From Paraphysomonas bandaiensis (lineage: Eukaryota; Chrysophyceae), in contig CBFFRP010000152.1 in the NCBI GenBank assembly GCA_965644295.1, positions 124,001-188,000 on the forward strand: a stretch of DNA of 64,000 bases, read 5' to 3'. The notes beneath the pieces were generated by a model. It saw only the letters and a list, made by a program, of their open reading frames with translations. It ran no database searches and was not told the origin of the DNA. A program made the position numbers and the translations under genes. Positions within the stretch are counted from its first letter, which is position 1. Every line of letters begins with the position of its first letter. Shown piece by piece: positions 1 to 10,745 of this stretch.

Positions 1-3000
1 TATCGCAACAAAGACGAAGACCACGCTTAAGGTATGCCCCGCTCATTTGTGGTGATATTTGCTAATGCGGCCATGCAGCAACTCTGTGGCTTTTCGTCGG
101 TGGGATCTGGTGGTGGCGACGATATTGAGGGCCTTTTTCCTAAGGACGGACGAAGGTTCTACTGTACTAGTTCCAACGACTCTGGTGGTGATATCACGCG
201 CGGGGCAGTCGGCGACGTCATGACGAACAAATCTTCCCAAAAACGCTCTCTTCGTGCTGTGAAAGATTGTATTGATCACTTGCAGGTGACCTTTATATAT
301 TTAATACGTGTAATTGTGATATATTTTGTATAGATGTTATCATTCCAAGAAGGGAGGGCAAAGGACGCACTGGTGAAAGTCATTGAGTTGAAGAATGAGA
401 TTGCAGAGATGGACGACGAGGTATATGATGCCGTTGTGTGCAATATTTCTATATGATGTACAACTGTGCCTTAATTAATCGTCGCTTATACAGTTGGATT
501 TGCATGAAAGTGAAAAGCCGACATCTTCGTCCCCTCATGCTCTCGTGTATGACATTGTGTGGGGAGCCAACAGCGTCCCTGTGCCGTCAACAGACCATAG
601 TGGGAAGTTTGTTTTTTGCCGCAACGGGTCGTGTTACAAGGAGTTTAACCCGCATCCGAAGGATGATAGTACGACTTTAGATGAAGCCACCACTTCACTG
701 GAGATGTCAATGCAGCAACAACAGGAGACAGCTGGATTGAAAGATTTGATTTTCACACTTAAGCTGGCAGGAGTATCGTCTGACCCCGCAGACACAACTC
801 CCCCGGTGGTCTATCTCAAGGAGTTCACGGTTGGGGAGTTGTCACCTTTGCTTGCCCAGCTCCAGGCAGGTACATTACGTGTGCACTCAATTAAAGACAG
901 ATTTTCCTCAGATTGGTTCGGCTCACATACTGCGGTCCTGGATGCTGTGTCGTCTCTCCCCGAGTCATCGTCACGTGATAGCATTTCCAAACCTGAGCAA
1001 AGAGATTCTATCTTCGACCAAATTTCAGCCGCCCTGAGTCAGCCATTTCTACGATTTGACTCAGATATATCAGGTGTCGATGACACAACAACATCTTCAT
1101 TTCCTGTTGGTTGTGGTCTCTTGTGGGATGAAAGAGCTATGGTGAGTCCATCGTATGCAACAGTGAGTTATATTCGTGTAACTCCAACGTAGATGTCATA
1201 TGGCCTCTGTGACCCATCGGGATGCCTTATTCCTGTAGGTATTAGCGGCTGCGTCGGCGTCTTCGCTAGTAGCTCGTCCTATCAGAACATTCTCTGTGCG
1301 CTGTCGTTGCGAGACTACATAAGCACCGAGATAGGAACTCATCTCCCCGTTGTAGTACGTATCTGTGCTTGTTTCCAGCTAAGAATATGACTATTATTCT
1401 TGTAGGTATACCTGTCATCGAGTAAATCTTTCATAGGCATGAACGTACTGCAACAGCACTGTGTGGTGAGAGACTTCCTCCGTGATTGTACTCCACATCG
1501 ATGCACATGCAGTGCACCGTGCAATTACCCTGCCATTCCGCCAGATTGTCCGCCGGGTATGCGACTCACGATTGAGAACTACTACAATTTGAAAGCATCA
1601 GAGAAAGCGCGCATACATGGGGCATGGTCAACCAATTATTCCTTTCTCAAAGAATTATACCCCACATCTTTACCTTTTGAAGTGAAAGAGGTTGCCAAGC
1701 ATCTACTCTACGGCCTTTCGGAGGCCGTTGCGTCAGCTAATGTCAGGGCGGTATGTTTCACAAAATTCTAAGTATGATGAATTGATTTGTCCGCAATCAG
1801 GCGAAAGAAATTGTAGGTTCTGCTACGTTTTGTTTAATAAAGGTTTGCGCTATATATCACTGACGTAATACTTATTCTGTGGTGTGTGAACAGGCCCCTG
1901 AGTTGCGATCACTGGGTAAGTTTGACATAGAGAGCGAAGTACAACCCGATTGCGGCACTTCAACGAAAGAGGGACCTGTCGCCCCCCTGGAAGATTTTGT
2001 GCAACATGTATCGTCGTTGGTGGTTAAATATGAGTCACCAGTCTCAATGCCTGTACCTCACGCGGAGCTCATGGTGCCCTTGGGGGCAGTGCGAATAGTT
2101 TTAGCTGCTGTCAACAAGCAGACCAATGAGAGAGTGGATGAAGCCTGCATTGCCTTGGCAAGGTGGATTGATCTGAGCAGTTCTGTTGCTTTCCGTATAT
2201 TCGGTTCAGTTCACACACCTGTGGCTGAGGTGGCATCAGCCTCTACATCTGATATCGGTGATAGCATAACTGCCTCCAGAGTTTTTGAGAATGAACCGTC
2301 GCATGACCCGAAGATGCCCCCTTTAGCTCCCGTAGGAGTAGGAGATAAAAAAAGGTCCTTGGAGAGTATCATGCGACGTCGAATTCCTCTTCTCGGTAGT
2401 GTGACTGTATCTTGTCGGACGGAGCTGTATCATGACCTCATGAGTGCGCAGATAAGTGCCACCGAAGGACGAGCATACAACGAGACCATCTTCAACAGCG
2501 ACTTGGATTCTGGGGGCACATACCCGACTAGAAGAAGTCGCGAGTTTACCAGACAGTCGACAACACGAGCAAGTGAATATAATTTTAAACCTGACGAACA
2601 AATTGATTTGCTGCTGCATCTCTGTAGACATATGTGTACACTTGCGGTTGACTGTGATAAGAAATCATCGTCCCGAGGATCTGCTAGTCTTCAATCAGTG
2701 AGGAATGAGCTTCGGTTCCATGTGCTCCAATATCTTCTTGGTTTAGATGAGCGATGGAGTTTTGACCACACGGCTGAAGTCTGTATGTTTGTCCTGGAGA
2801 GAGTAGAGGAGTATAGATCCATCGTGCATTCGTCGCCCGAATGTCGGGGTGATATACTTTTTAACTTTGGACCCTTCAATCTAATAGGTCGCGCGAGTAA
2901 GCTCTTAAATCAATCATCTGTTAATGTTATTGCTCGAGGATTCCCGGCAAGTGTATTGGGACTGAACTGCAATATCAGGTACTCTCTGGACGAGGATGGG

Positions 3001-3448
3001 GCTACGCTGATGTCTCTAAATAACGCCATTCAATCAAAATCGTATAAGGCATGTATGCTGGTGATACAGGATACTATGGGTCATGTATTTGGGGGATTTA
3101 TTAATGGAGAATTTCAGACACAAAGTAAACAGTACTTTGGCTCTGGTGACAGTTTTGTGTTTAGGGCACTTCCAAGTACGAAGATTTACCCATGGACACA
3201 CAGGTAAGTTATATCTTTTGTTGTACACTATCTTAAAATGTGGCAGAAATGATTTTTTTGCGTATTTTTCGAATACGAATATCGGTATGGGAGGAGGGGG
3301 GGCGGGATTCGCATTTATGCTCAACGAAGATATGTCACAAGGAACAAGTGCTATGTCTGATACCTATGGTAACAGTGTTTTAAGTTTTACAGAACAATTT
3401 TCATGTGTTCAATTTGAGTTTTGGACATTTGAGGATGCTTTGACTTGA
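1..3448 (+). CDS. TLDc-domain protein, 5' end outside window
   Basis: Multi-exon gene entering from the left edge. Reading frame and GT-AG sites give exons at about 1-31 (uncertain), 79-285, 334-420, 494-1141, 1193-1354, 1406-1750, 1801-1842, 1894-3203 and 3247-3448, joined by introns of 43-73 nt. The last two exons encode a full TLDc domain: a hydrophobic core with LVIQDTMGHVFGGFING, then YFGSGDSFVFRALP, YPWTHRND, a Gly-rich turn, and a final FEFWTFE strand just before the stop. TLDc domains occur in OXR1/NCOA7/TBC1D24 proteins, linked to oxidative-stress protection and V-ATPase regulation. Upstream of it is a helical region with conserved leucines, and the first several hundred residues are Ser/Thr/acidic-rich and not recognisable; a Cys-rich stretch lies near 1480-1555. 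No TBC or LysM domain is visible in the part present. TLDc call is firm; the cellular role is inference. Confidence 0.88.
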
Positions 3449-3861
3449 TGATAGTGTTGATTGTGTTTGTATTGTATTTTCGTTGCTTTGCTGCAATTAC
3501 TTTGAATCATTACAGAATGAAGGTTTTATTAAGCTTTGTATTGTCATACTTGCAGTGCAAGTTCAATGATATATACGATTAAGGTTAGACTATATGTAAC
3601 TATATACAAATGCGTTAGTGCGAATTAAGAATATTGAGATAGTAAATAATTAAGCTGATAGGAAATAATGAGAATTTTAGATTTCTCCTCGTTTCGTTTG
3701 AAAAGTTCCTTTTTTCACATGTTGTTGGTTCAATTGAACACTCATACCTACTATATCAACATTTGACCTCATCAACTGAACTCGAAATCACAAAGTAATT
3801 AATTATATTCAGCATGTTTCATCATTCATTGATATTCGCTACAAATTCTCTCTGTGATCTA
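3449..3861. other. AT-rich intergenic stretch
   Basis: Between the TLDc gene and the first mobile-element remnant. It is AT-rich with no open frame of note and probably holds the 3' UTR and polyadenylation signal of the TLDc gene. Nothing else seen. Confidence 0.6.
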
Positions 3862-4398
3862 GCTTAAAATGAGCAATTCCAACATGGTAGCGAGGGAGGA
3901 GAAGAGAAGGAGGATAGAGGAGTAGTTCCACAGTTAAATGAGAATAATGTTGAGCAATGGATTGAGAATTTCGAAACATTCCTCATGAGGAAAGAGCAAA
4001 GTGAAGTTGCGGTGGAGCCACCACCGAAGGAAAGCGACTTCGGGGAACAGCCACTCACGTTAATGGAGGAGAAGTCTTACAGACAGGCTGTGAAGAAGTA
4101 CTGGAAGGTGAATGCCACAGGGTATTCGTACTGCAGGGAGGCAGTGCAATCATCTTCGAAGGCGCTCCAGAAATTCCATCTTTTACATAAAGGGTTCAAG
4201 GCGGATGGAAGAGGAAGCAACAGGTTTAAGGCGCATATTATGATTTATGAGTTGAAGAAATGCTTTGCTGGAGGGAAGCAGTACAAAGATCAGCGAGCGA
4301 TTAACTCAGTATGGCTCTTTCCGTATGCGTCCGGAGGAGACTGCGAAGGACTATATAATACTTTTATATATTTTATAAAAGTTATATTTTATTTCTAA
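3862..4398 (+). pseudogene. gag-like retroelement fragment
   Basis: An open frame runs from 3862 to 4398 without a convincing ATG at its start (first internal ATG at 3985). The segment NENNVEQWIENFETFL, followed by a Trp-containing helical region and a basic GRGSNRFKAHIMIYELKKC stretch, resembles the W-x(n)-L pattern of LTR-retrotransposon Gag (copia UBN2 type). The frame runs a few bases into the left arm of the large palindrome, which ends it. No neighbouring protease or reverse transcriptase is joined to it, so it is a remnant or a captured fragment. The gag assignment is a pattern match only; an unrelated host exon is possible. Confidence 0.35.
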
Positions 4399-5471
4399 GG
4401 CATAAATGGATGAAGTTGGAGAAAAATTGAACGAATATGTAGTGCAACCACTATCCTAATAAAAGGCTTCGTTGCCTTTGGCGCAACCACAGTCGGTGAA
4501 GCATAGGGATTCATACTCTTTAGTTCTTCGTGATGGTGGTGCCCCTGCACAAGAAGTGAAAAGTTAAATGATATATCAGAAGCATAAAAGCAGACATTTT
4601 TCACGACTTTACTCCGCTTGGGTTTCTTGTAAGTGATCTTCTCGGTCAGTTCCTACGCTTTCTTCGTGGCACGGGCCTTCTTGCAGCTTACACCCACCTT
4701 CTTCGGCACCACTAAACTGTTGCGTGCAGAGGCCTTGGTTCTCCGGCCAGCCCCCTTTCGTTTATTAATCCTAGAGGGTTCCAGGTTCAAGTCATCCGGT
4801 TCAAAAACTAGCGACCCCGAATCATCCTGGTTAGGTCCTCTTTCCGGATCATAGGTAAAGCCTTGGACTTTAAACCAATGGCTCAAGGAAGATATATATC
4901 ACTCTATCGTGGTCCTCAAACTCCAGAGGAATATATTGGTAATCACTCCTGAACTTCGTGATCCCCGGTAAGCGGAACCACTGTTCCATTGTGCCATCTG
5001 CTAACGGTAGCAGCATGATGTCGTACCGTGGGTAGACGCACTTGGTCCGGAGTGAGCATCCCACATAAAACCTCTGGCCTCTCATGTCTTCGACGACGGC
5101 ACGACCTATGGCCAACCTATTCAACCTCGTGTTGAAATGAGCAGACAATACTATATAGTTATATAGTGACCCGCACTTATCATAGACCTCTAAGTCAATG
5201 TAAAATTTAAGTGGGGTGTTGTTAGGATCACTCCTAAACGTCTTGTGGACATAAAACTGCCCACATCCAGCTAGCAGGATAATAGATATTGACTCTGACG
5301 GGGATTTAAAAAATGTAGTAATAGTCGATAGATAATCGACTGTGATCTCGTTACCATTTCCGTCTGTAGAATCAATTGTATCATCAGCAACATTAGTTGT
5401 ATAATCAGCCACATCAACATCAGCAACAACATAGGTGGCATCGTCAGCCACATCAGCATCAGCCACAACAT
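4379..5471. repeat. Left arm of 1,093-bp near-perfect palindrome
   Basis: This segment is the reverse complement of 5580-6672. Every pair of mirrored reading frames sums to the same coordinate (11051), so there are no indels over more than a kilobase. The only substitution I noticed is one base (ATC/ACC) near 5345/5706. The arms are separated by a 108-bp unique spacer (5472-5579). Outer edges fall in AT-rich DNA (ttatattttatttctaagg on the left). Confidence 0.95.
4653..4886 (-). CDS. Small basic hypothetical protein, mirrored copy
   Basis: Exact mirror of the 77-codon basic frame at 6165-6398, in the left arm. Same features and same uncertainty. Confidence 0.4.
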   Translation of the reverse strand: MSHWFKVQGFTYDPERGPNQDDSGSLVFEPDDLNLEPSRINKRKGAGRRTKASARNSLVVPKKVGVSCKKARATKKA

Positions 5472-5541
5472 AAGTGGCATGATCAGCCACATCCGCACCA
5501 GCATAACTGGCATCATCAGTCAAATCAGTGGGGTCAGTCAC
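4870..5541 (-). CDS. Hypothetical palindrome protein, minus-strand copy
   Basis: 223-codon frame, starting in the central spacer and running outward in the left arm. The N-terminal 60 residues are a low-complexity Asp/Ala/Val/Thr repeat (units like DVADDATYVVAD) built from a degenerate GATGTTGATGTGGCTGAT-type DNA repeat. The rest is globular-looking, with Phe/Tyr/Leu-rich strands and no signature I recognise. A diverged version of the same protein is encoded on the minus strand at about 9415-9650, so this is a repeat-family protein and not a single-copy host gene. Its N-terminus differs from that of the plus-strand copy because only the spacer is unique. Confidence 0.45.
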   Translation of the reverse strand: MTDPTDLTDDASYAGADVADHATYVVADADVADDATYVVADVDVADYTTNVADDTIDSTDGNGNEITVDYLSTITTFFKSPSESISIILLAGCGQFYVHKTFRSDPNNTPLKFYIDLEVYDKCGSLYNYIVLSAHFNTRLNRLAIGRAVVEDMRGQRFYVGCSLRTKCVYPRYDIMLLPLADGTMEQWFRLPGITKFRSDYQYIPLEFEDHDRVIYIFLEPLV

Positions 5542-6181
5542 AGTTGGGGAGGTGACATTTGAGAAACTTCAGAAACCTCATGTTGTGGCTGATGCTGATG
5601 TGGCTGACGATGCCACCTATGTTGTTGCTGATGTTGATGTGGCTGATTATACAACTAATGTTGCTGATGATACAATTGATTCTACAGACGGAAATGGTAA
5701 CGAGACCACAGTCGATTATCTATCGACTATTACTACATTTTTTAAATCCCCGTCAGAGTCAATATCTATTATCCTGCTAGCTGGATGTGGGCAGTTTTAT
5801 GTCCACAAGACGTTTAGGAGTGATCCTAACAACACCCCACTTAAATTTTACATTGACTTAGAGGTCTATGATAAGTGCGGGTCACTATATAACTATATAG
5901 TATTGTCTGCTCATTTCAACACGAGGTTGAATAGGTTGGCCATAGGTCGTGCCGTCGTCGAAGACATGAGAGGCCAGAGGTTTTATGTGGGATGCTCACT
6001 CCGGACCAAGTGCGTCTACCCACGGTACGACATCATGCTGCTACCGTTAGCAGATGGCACAATGGAACAGTGGTTCCGCTTACCGGGGATCACGAAGTTC
6101 AGGAGTGATTACCAATATATTCCTCTGGAGTTTGAGGACCACGATAGAGTGATATATATCTTCCTTGAGCCATTGGTTTAA
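5528..6181 (+). CDS. Hypothetical palindrome protein, plus-strand copy
   Basis: 217 codons, identical to the minus-strand partner except for the spacer-encoded N-terminus and one Ile/Thr difference. It begins in the spacer with a distinct lead (MGSVTVGEVTFEKLQKPHV) and then enters the Asp/Ala/Val repeat. It ends at 6181, overlapping by 17 nt a second frame starting at 6165. The two frames could originally have been one protein separated by a frameshift, but I cannot prove this. Function unknown. Confidence 0.45.
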   Translation: MGSVTVGEVTFEKLQKPHVVADADVADDATYVVADVDVADYTTNVADDTIDSTDGNGNETTVDYLSTITTFFKSPSESISIILLAGCGQFYVHKTFRSDPNNTPLKFYIDLEVYDKCGSLYNYIVLSAHFNTRLNRLAIGRAVVEDMRGQRFYVGCSLRTKCVYPRYDIMLLPLADGTMEQWFRLPGITKFRSDYQYIPLEFEDHDRVIYIFLEPLV

Positions 6182-6672
6182 AGTCCAAGGCTTTACCTAT
6201 GATCCGGAAAGAGGACCTAACCAGGATGATTCGGGGTCGCTAGTTTTTGAACCGGATGACTTGAACCTGGAACCCTCTAGGATTAATAAACGAAAGGGGG
6301 CTGGCCGGAGAACCAAGGCCTCTGCACGCAACAGTTTAGTGGTGCCGAAGAAGGTGGGTGTAAGCTGCAAGAAGGCCCGTGCCACGAAGAAAGCGTAGGA
6401 ACTGACCGAGAAGATCACTTACAAGAAACCCAAGCGGAGTAAAGTCGTGAAAAATGTCTGCTTTTATGCTTCTGATATATCATTTAACTTTTCACTTCTT
6501 GTGCAGGGGCACCACCATCACGAAGAACTAAAGAGTATGAATCCCTATGCTTCACCGACTGTGGTTGCGCCAAAGGCAACGAAGCCTTTTATTAGGATAG
6601 TGGTTGCACTACATATTCGTTCAATTTTTCTCCAACTTCATCCATTTATGCCTTAGAAATAAAATATAACTT
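5580..6672. repeat. Right arm of 1,093-bp near-perfect palindrome
   Basis: Mirror copy of 4379-5471. It carries plus-strand versions of the same two reading frames. The near identity implies recent duplication, ongoing gene conversion, or an assembly fold-back; sequence alone does not decide between these. Confidence 0.95.
6165..6398 (+). CDS. Small basic hypothetical protein of the palindrome
   Basis: 77-codon frame rich in Lys/Arg (NKRKGAGRRTKA, CKKARATKKA). It overlaps the end of the upstream hypothetical frame. A diverged paralogous stretch is present at 9136-9262 (minus) and 9716-9885 (plus), with the same DDW/NLEPS..KRKG.GRRTKA pattern. The basic tail could be nucleic-acid binding or a nuclear-localisation signal, by inference. 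The mirrored copy is listed separately. Confidence 0.4.
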   Translation: MSHWFKVQGFTYDPERGPNQDDSGSLVFEPDDLNLEPSRINKRKGAGRRTKASARNSLVVPKKVGVSCKKARATKKA

Positions 6673-6696
6673 CCGAATTCAAAATATATATACTGA

Positions 6697-6924
6697 ACAT
6701 TGACTATCCAGCTGAGATCCTCAAAGACGTCTCTGCGTTCTTCGCGCTCACTGCAATCGTAGACCAAGGCACGCAACAAGTGTCGGACAACTTCCCCAAT
6801 AATACGCTCACAACCGTTTCAGCGTGACGGTTGGCAATGCTGAAAGTATGCCGGACACCCATATATTCGGTTAACTGTTTGAATAAATCGGAAGACAAGT
6901 TTAGTTCAAGGAGGCTGATAAGCA
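6697..6924. repeat. Inverted repeat 2, left arm (228 bp)
   Basis: Reverse complement of 7687-7914, with one mismatch noticed (gaagac versus gaagtc). The arms flank a 762-bp loop with degenerate gag-like sequence. Across the inner edge of this arm, 6920-6944 shares a 25-bp identity with 4499-4523 of the large palindrome, so the two repeat families have exchanged or share sequence. Confidence 0.93.
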
Positions 6925-6944
6925 TAGGGATTCATACTCTTTAG

Positions 6945-7640
6945 ATTGCTTCTCATTCTCATCTGACTCTTGTTCCTCCAAGATTGCCCAACTCATAACA
7001 TTCAGATGTGTCTTTGTTTAAAAATTGAACCTGCCTTTGAACTGTTTATACTTCTCAGAAAGCTCTTTTGTTATTTTATTCTCAAGTGTTCAAAAAACTC
7101 TTCTAGGAAAACTTCTACTGAATTAAAATTCTCTGTTCTCAACAACCTCTTACTGGTATCTCTCATACATGGTGGTATCAAACTCATCCAAACTTCCAAT
7201 CAACCCCCTCTCTTAGTCGTAATGGGAGGTATACTTAAGTCAACAAGTGGTTCACCTTTGCTGCATCCACTAAGAAATCATATCTCTGGATAAACTTATT
7301 TCCTCGTCAGCTTTCCTGAAGTCTTCCAACCTTTCCATAGTGGCTTTGTATGCCTTGCATGCCTTATACAATAACTTGTTGAATGCCGTCACATCTAACA
7401 GTTTGAACAAATGTTTAACTGCCTCAAAAATATGAGTGATCCTGGCGTCTGTACATTCCAGTTATGTGGGAAACTCCGTTGGATTCATGCACCTTAATGT
7501 ATGCCGAACCATATCCCATGCTCGGTCAAGTAAACTGAACACTGAAGGAAATGGTCTGTCTTCATTCCACTTCTCATATTAAGCAATCTTTTCCATGAAT
7601 ATATCATAAACCCATATAAAGTGATTTTACTTAATTGAAT
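6945..7640 (-). pseudogene. Degenerate gag-like remnant in the loop of repeat 2
   Basis: Minus-strand translation, with several stops and frame changes, gives helical fragments such as DRAWDMVRHTLRCMNPTEFP, a Lys-rich stretch (KACKAYKATMERLEDF) and NKITKELSEKYKQFKGRF. This is typical of a decayed Gag or similar coiled domain. No intact gene. Read only as retroelement debris. Confidence 0.3.
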
Positions 7641-7686
7641 TAAATATGATGTATCCTGCTGCGTCAAAACAACCTGACTAGTCCTC

Positions 7687-7914
7687 TGCTTATCAGCCTC
7701 CTTGAACTAAACTTGACTTCCGATTTATTCAAACAGTTAACCGAATATATGGGTGTCCGGCATACTTTCAGCATTGCCAACCGTCACGCTGAAACGGTTG
7801 TGAGCGTATTATTGGGGAAGTTGTCCGACACTTGTTGCGTGCCTTGGTCTACGATTGCAGTGAGCGCGAAGAACGCAGAGACGTCTTTGAGGATCTCAGC
7901 TGGATAGTCAATGT
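7687..7914. repeat. Inverted repeat 2, right arm (228 bp)
   Basis: Mirror of 6697-6924. Each arm keeps an open frame of about 64 codons (LFKQLTEYMGVRHTFSIANR and onward), which looks like a piece of a retroelement integrase or polyprotein core (H..T..NG-like spacing with Asn/Arg/His). That assignment is weak. Confidence 0.93.
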
Positions 7915-7989
7915 CCAGAGTATATTTTGTATTCTTCGGAAGTTTCATCAGAAACAGGATATTGTTTTTCGAGTTAACTTTTGGTTCCA

Positions 7990-8215
7990 ATGACCTCGAT
8001 TATCTGACCATGGACATCAAAGGGTTACCAGAAAAAGCACATGTTCGCCTTACTTCTCTCAACGACCATTTAGCGAAACTTCGTTAGGCTTCCAAAGCCT
8101 ATCAGCAAAACCTGGCCAGCGGAAGAGCCAGTGAGGGTGTTCATCCTGACAGACGAAACAGATATCAACCAAGCGACTTTGTATTGTTATATTCCTTCTT
8201 CGAGGTTGATATTCA
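7990..8215 (+). pseudogene. Ty3-type integrase C-terminal remnant
   Basis: Plus-strand frame around 8030-8200 gives SLNDHLAKLR, a stop, then ASKAYQQNLASGRAS, HPDRRNRYQPSDFVL. This matches the segment after the integrase core in Ty3/gypsy-like polyproteins (a helical A...Q region, then an R..YQPGDFVL-like motif starting the C-terminal barrel). One stop interrupts it, so it is dead. Its end is repeated in inverted orientation at 8588-8626. Confidence 0.45.
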
Positions 8216-8333
8216 CTAGTATGATACAGCAAACCAAGTTACTAAGTGTATAGAAATATACATAAATTCTAGTCACAACCGTTCTCATGTAATAATTCTT
8301 ACAACATGATAACCGATGATTCTCAACTTTCAT

Positions 8334-8483
8334 CAGTGACTGGTATAATTGATGGTAAATTAGAAGAGCATTACGAACACACAAAATATACAGAATATGT
8401 AAAAGTCTCCCTCGACTCTTGCACAGCAGAACGAGTTGCACGCATCTAACTTTTCAGCAGTAGGTGGTCCTGAACCATTGTAC
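8334..8483 (+). repeat. Direct repeat, copy A (about 150 bp)
   Basis: Starts cagtgactggtataattgat and ends near gaaccattgtac. It is clearly homologous to 8634-8777, sharing a block with gactcttgcacagcagaac, and differs by scattered substitutions and small indels. Probably a terminal or internal repeat of the decayed retroelement. Confidence 0.85.
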
Positions 8484-8633
8484 ATAAACTAATTATAACA
8501 GTATATTGATCCAGATATCTGCTGCAGACGAAAATCGAAGATGCAATTCAGCAGGCTGTCTTGAACGCAACACAGATTTTGACAGAGGAATATCAACCTC
8601 GAAGAAGGAACATAACAATACGAAGTCACCAGG

Positions 8634-8777
8634 CAGTGACTGGTATAATTGATAATAAATTAGAAGAGCATAACACACCCAATACAGAACATGTAAACGT
8701 CTCCCTCGACTCTTGCACAGCAGAACGAGTCGCATGCATCTAACGTTTTTAGCAGGTGGTCCTCTGAACCATCGTAC
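8634..8777 (+). repeat. Direct repeat, copy B
   Basis: Second copy of 8334-8483. Just upstream, 8588-8626 is the inverted complement of 8175-8214, so this block combines direct and inverted duplication and indicates nested rearrangement. Confidence 0.85.
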
Positions 8778-9135
8778 TTAATTTTTTTATGAGTATCATG
8801 CATGACATCACCAAAATGAGCAGCCTGAGGTGCAGGAGGCCCGGCAGTATCACGAAAAGCATCAAGAGGGATAGTAGGAGGCACAGGAATTATAGGAGGT
8901 ACATGCGGTTTGGAAACGTCAACAATAGGCGGCTGCGCGCAGGAAGGGCATGCTGTACTGGTGATGAGGCCACGTCTTTGCTAGATTTGATTTACTTCAA
9001 AGTTGTTCTCTCATATTCTTACATCCTGGGGGACTCTTTCAGTTGCTGCATAAACACTTGGATCACAGCATTCTAGTGGAGAGGAGGGGTGGATGACGAT
9101 TACCCCCATCCTCGATCGTGATTACTTCTTTTTGG

Positions 9136-9660
9136 CGCAGGCCTTCTTGCGCATATAAGGCTTGGTTCTCCGGCCAATCTCCTTCCGTTTACCCTCAGAG
9201 GGTTCGAGGTCCCAGTCATCCGGTTCAGCAATGAGCGACCCCGTCTCATTCTTGTTTGGTCCTTTTTCCGGGGTATAGTAGTAGGTGAAGAAGCCAAGGA
9301 TTTAAACCAGTGGCTCAAGGAAGATATCAGTCCACCGTGGTCCTCAAACACCAGAGGAATATATCACACACAAGAAGGGGGCAGGACAGGACACACTAGA
9401 AGGGTATCTTTTCTTCAACTTCGGGATCCCCTGTATGCGGAACCACTGCTCCATTGTGTCATCAACAAACGTAGCAGTAAGACATCGTACTTGGATACCA
9501 GATCGTGGGGAGACGCACTTGCGGTCTGCAGTAAGCAGCCAACATAGAACCTCTGGCCTCTACAGTCTTCGACGACAGCACGACTTATGGCCAGGTTATC
9601 CAATCTCCAGTTGAAGTGGGCAAACAACATTCTAATATAGTTATATATATAATTACCGGT
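9136..9660 (-). repeat. Diverged, decayed copy of a palindrome arm
   Basis: Minus strand encodes fragments recognisable as the palindrome proteins: AHFNWRLDNLAISRAVVED and RGQRFYVGCLL correspond to AHFNTRLNRLAIGRAVVED and RGQRFYVGCSL of the 4870-5541 protein. The basic segment lies at 9136-9262. Frames are broken and substitutions are frequent, so this copy is much older than the 4.4-6.7 kb one. Confidence 0.8.
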
Positions 9661-9715
9661 ACTCGGTACCCCGAGGTCATATAAATAATAATGTTTCATA
9701 CACGACTTGAAAATG

Positions 9716-9885
9716 GACAAAACAAGAATGAGACGGGGTCGCTCATTGCTGAACCGGATGACTGGGACCTCGAACCCTCTGAGGGTAAACGGAAGGGGAT
9801 TGGCCGGAGAACCAAGGCTTATACGGACAACAGGATAGTGGCGCCGAAGGTGTGTGGACGCCGCAAGAAGGCCTGCGCTGCGTGT
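9716..9885 (+). repeat. Partner arm of the diverged palindrome
   Basis: Reverse complement of 9136-9262, with a run of about 40 bp (near 9828-9868) missing from the left arm. It shows the basic KRKGIGRRTKA segment in plus orientation. Together with 9136-9660 it shows that inverted organisation is a property of the family, not of one locus. Confidence 0.8.
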
Positions 9886-10319
9886 CTGTAATATATATGT
9901 CATGTATATGAGTCACCCTGAATATCTCATTATCAACGTTGACGACATATTGTTATCGCATGTGCTGATCTGACCATTATGACAGATTAATAAACGGTTA
10001 CCTTAAAGAGTTGACACGTCCGACATGGGAGAGTTGGAACATTTACTCAATGTTCGAGTTACCGCCAGAGCCAAGAGTTTCACCCAACTCGATCAGTCAA
10101 CTACACAGAAAAGATTCTTACGAATTAGGAGGAGTTCCTTGGTCCAACAAACAAAACCAGGAAATCTTCTACGAACAGATGCCTCGGAATTTATCCAAGC
10201 CCCTGCAGAAGAGGGAGTAAAGACTTATCCGTAACCGTAGTTTACTGGGTGTCGTATGGTATGTATCCACGAATACACATCCTGACATTGAATACTGCTA
10301 AGCCAACCCTGACTGCATG

Positions 10320-10745
10320 AGAACTCATGGCTCACTTCTTACAATATGTCAAGGGGGACGCTCAAGAGTGGAATCCGGTACATCGGATCTAACTTAGATA
10401 TTCATATTTACGGATGCAGATTGGGAAGCTGATGTCGTGTCACCCCTTTTCACGACTGGATAATACATTGTGCTTAAATTGCTGAGGCTGGACCACCCCC
10501 CTGGTAGTCTATCTAGACCTCATCCAGAATGAGTATCAGGCTGGGTCAGAAGTGGTATTTGCCAACGTTCTCTTTGGTAAGAGTATCCCTCCAATAAGGG
10601 ATCAGGAATGCAACGAGGATCTGGAGACCCGAACAACTGTTGCAGAGTTCAGTCATCTTGTCGGCTCATATCATGTGGATTAGGACTTTTCTTCTATGAA
10701 ACCACTAGTAGAGTAATGGTTCAATAATGTTTGATTGTATCCTTT
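10320..10745 (+). pseudogene. Ty1/copia RNase H remnant
   Basis: Plus-strand fragments in shifted frames: MAHFLQYVKGDAQEW (copia ..RYLKGT.. helix), FTDADWEADVVSPLFTTG (the DADWAGD..RRSTTG catalytic signature) and SYHVD, then DFSSMKPLVE (the SKHID..YHF.R.LVE signature). Order and spacing fit a copia RNase H end, but stops and frameshifts make it dead. Confidence 0.6.

Noticed and set aside
34-78. ATG at 34 as the start of the first gene
   Set aside because: The stretch 32-78 has GT...AG ends and typical intron length, and the bases before it keep the frame open; the gene most likely begins left of the window.
5559-5780. Open frame of Leu/Met/Trp repeats (and its mirror 5271-5516)
   Set aside because: It is the alternate frame of the GAT/GTT repeat coding for the Asp/Ala/Val stretch. 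The apparent hydrophobic protein is a frame artefact.
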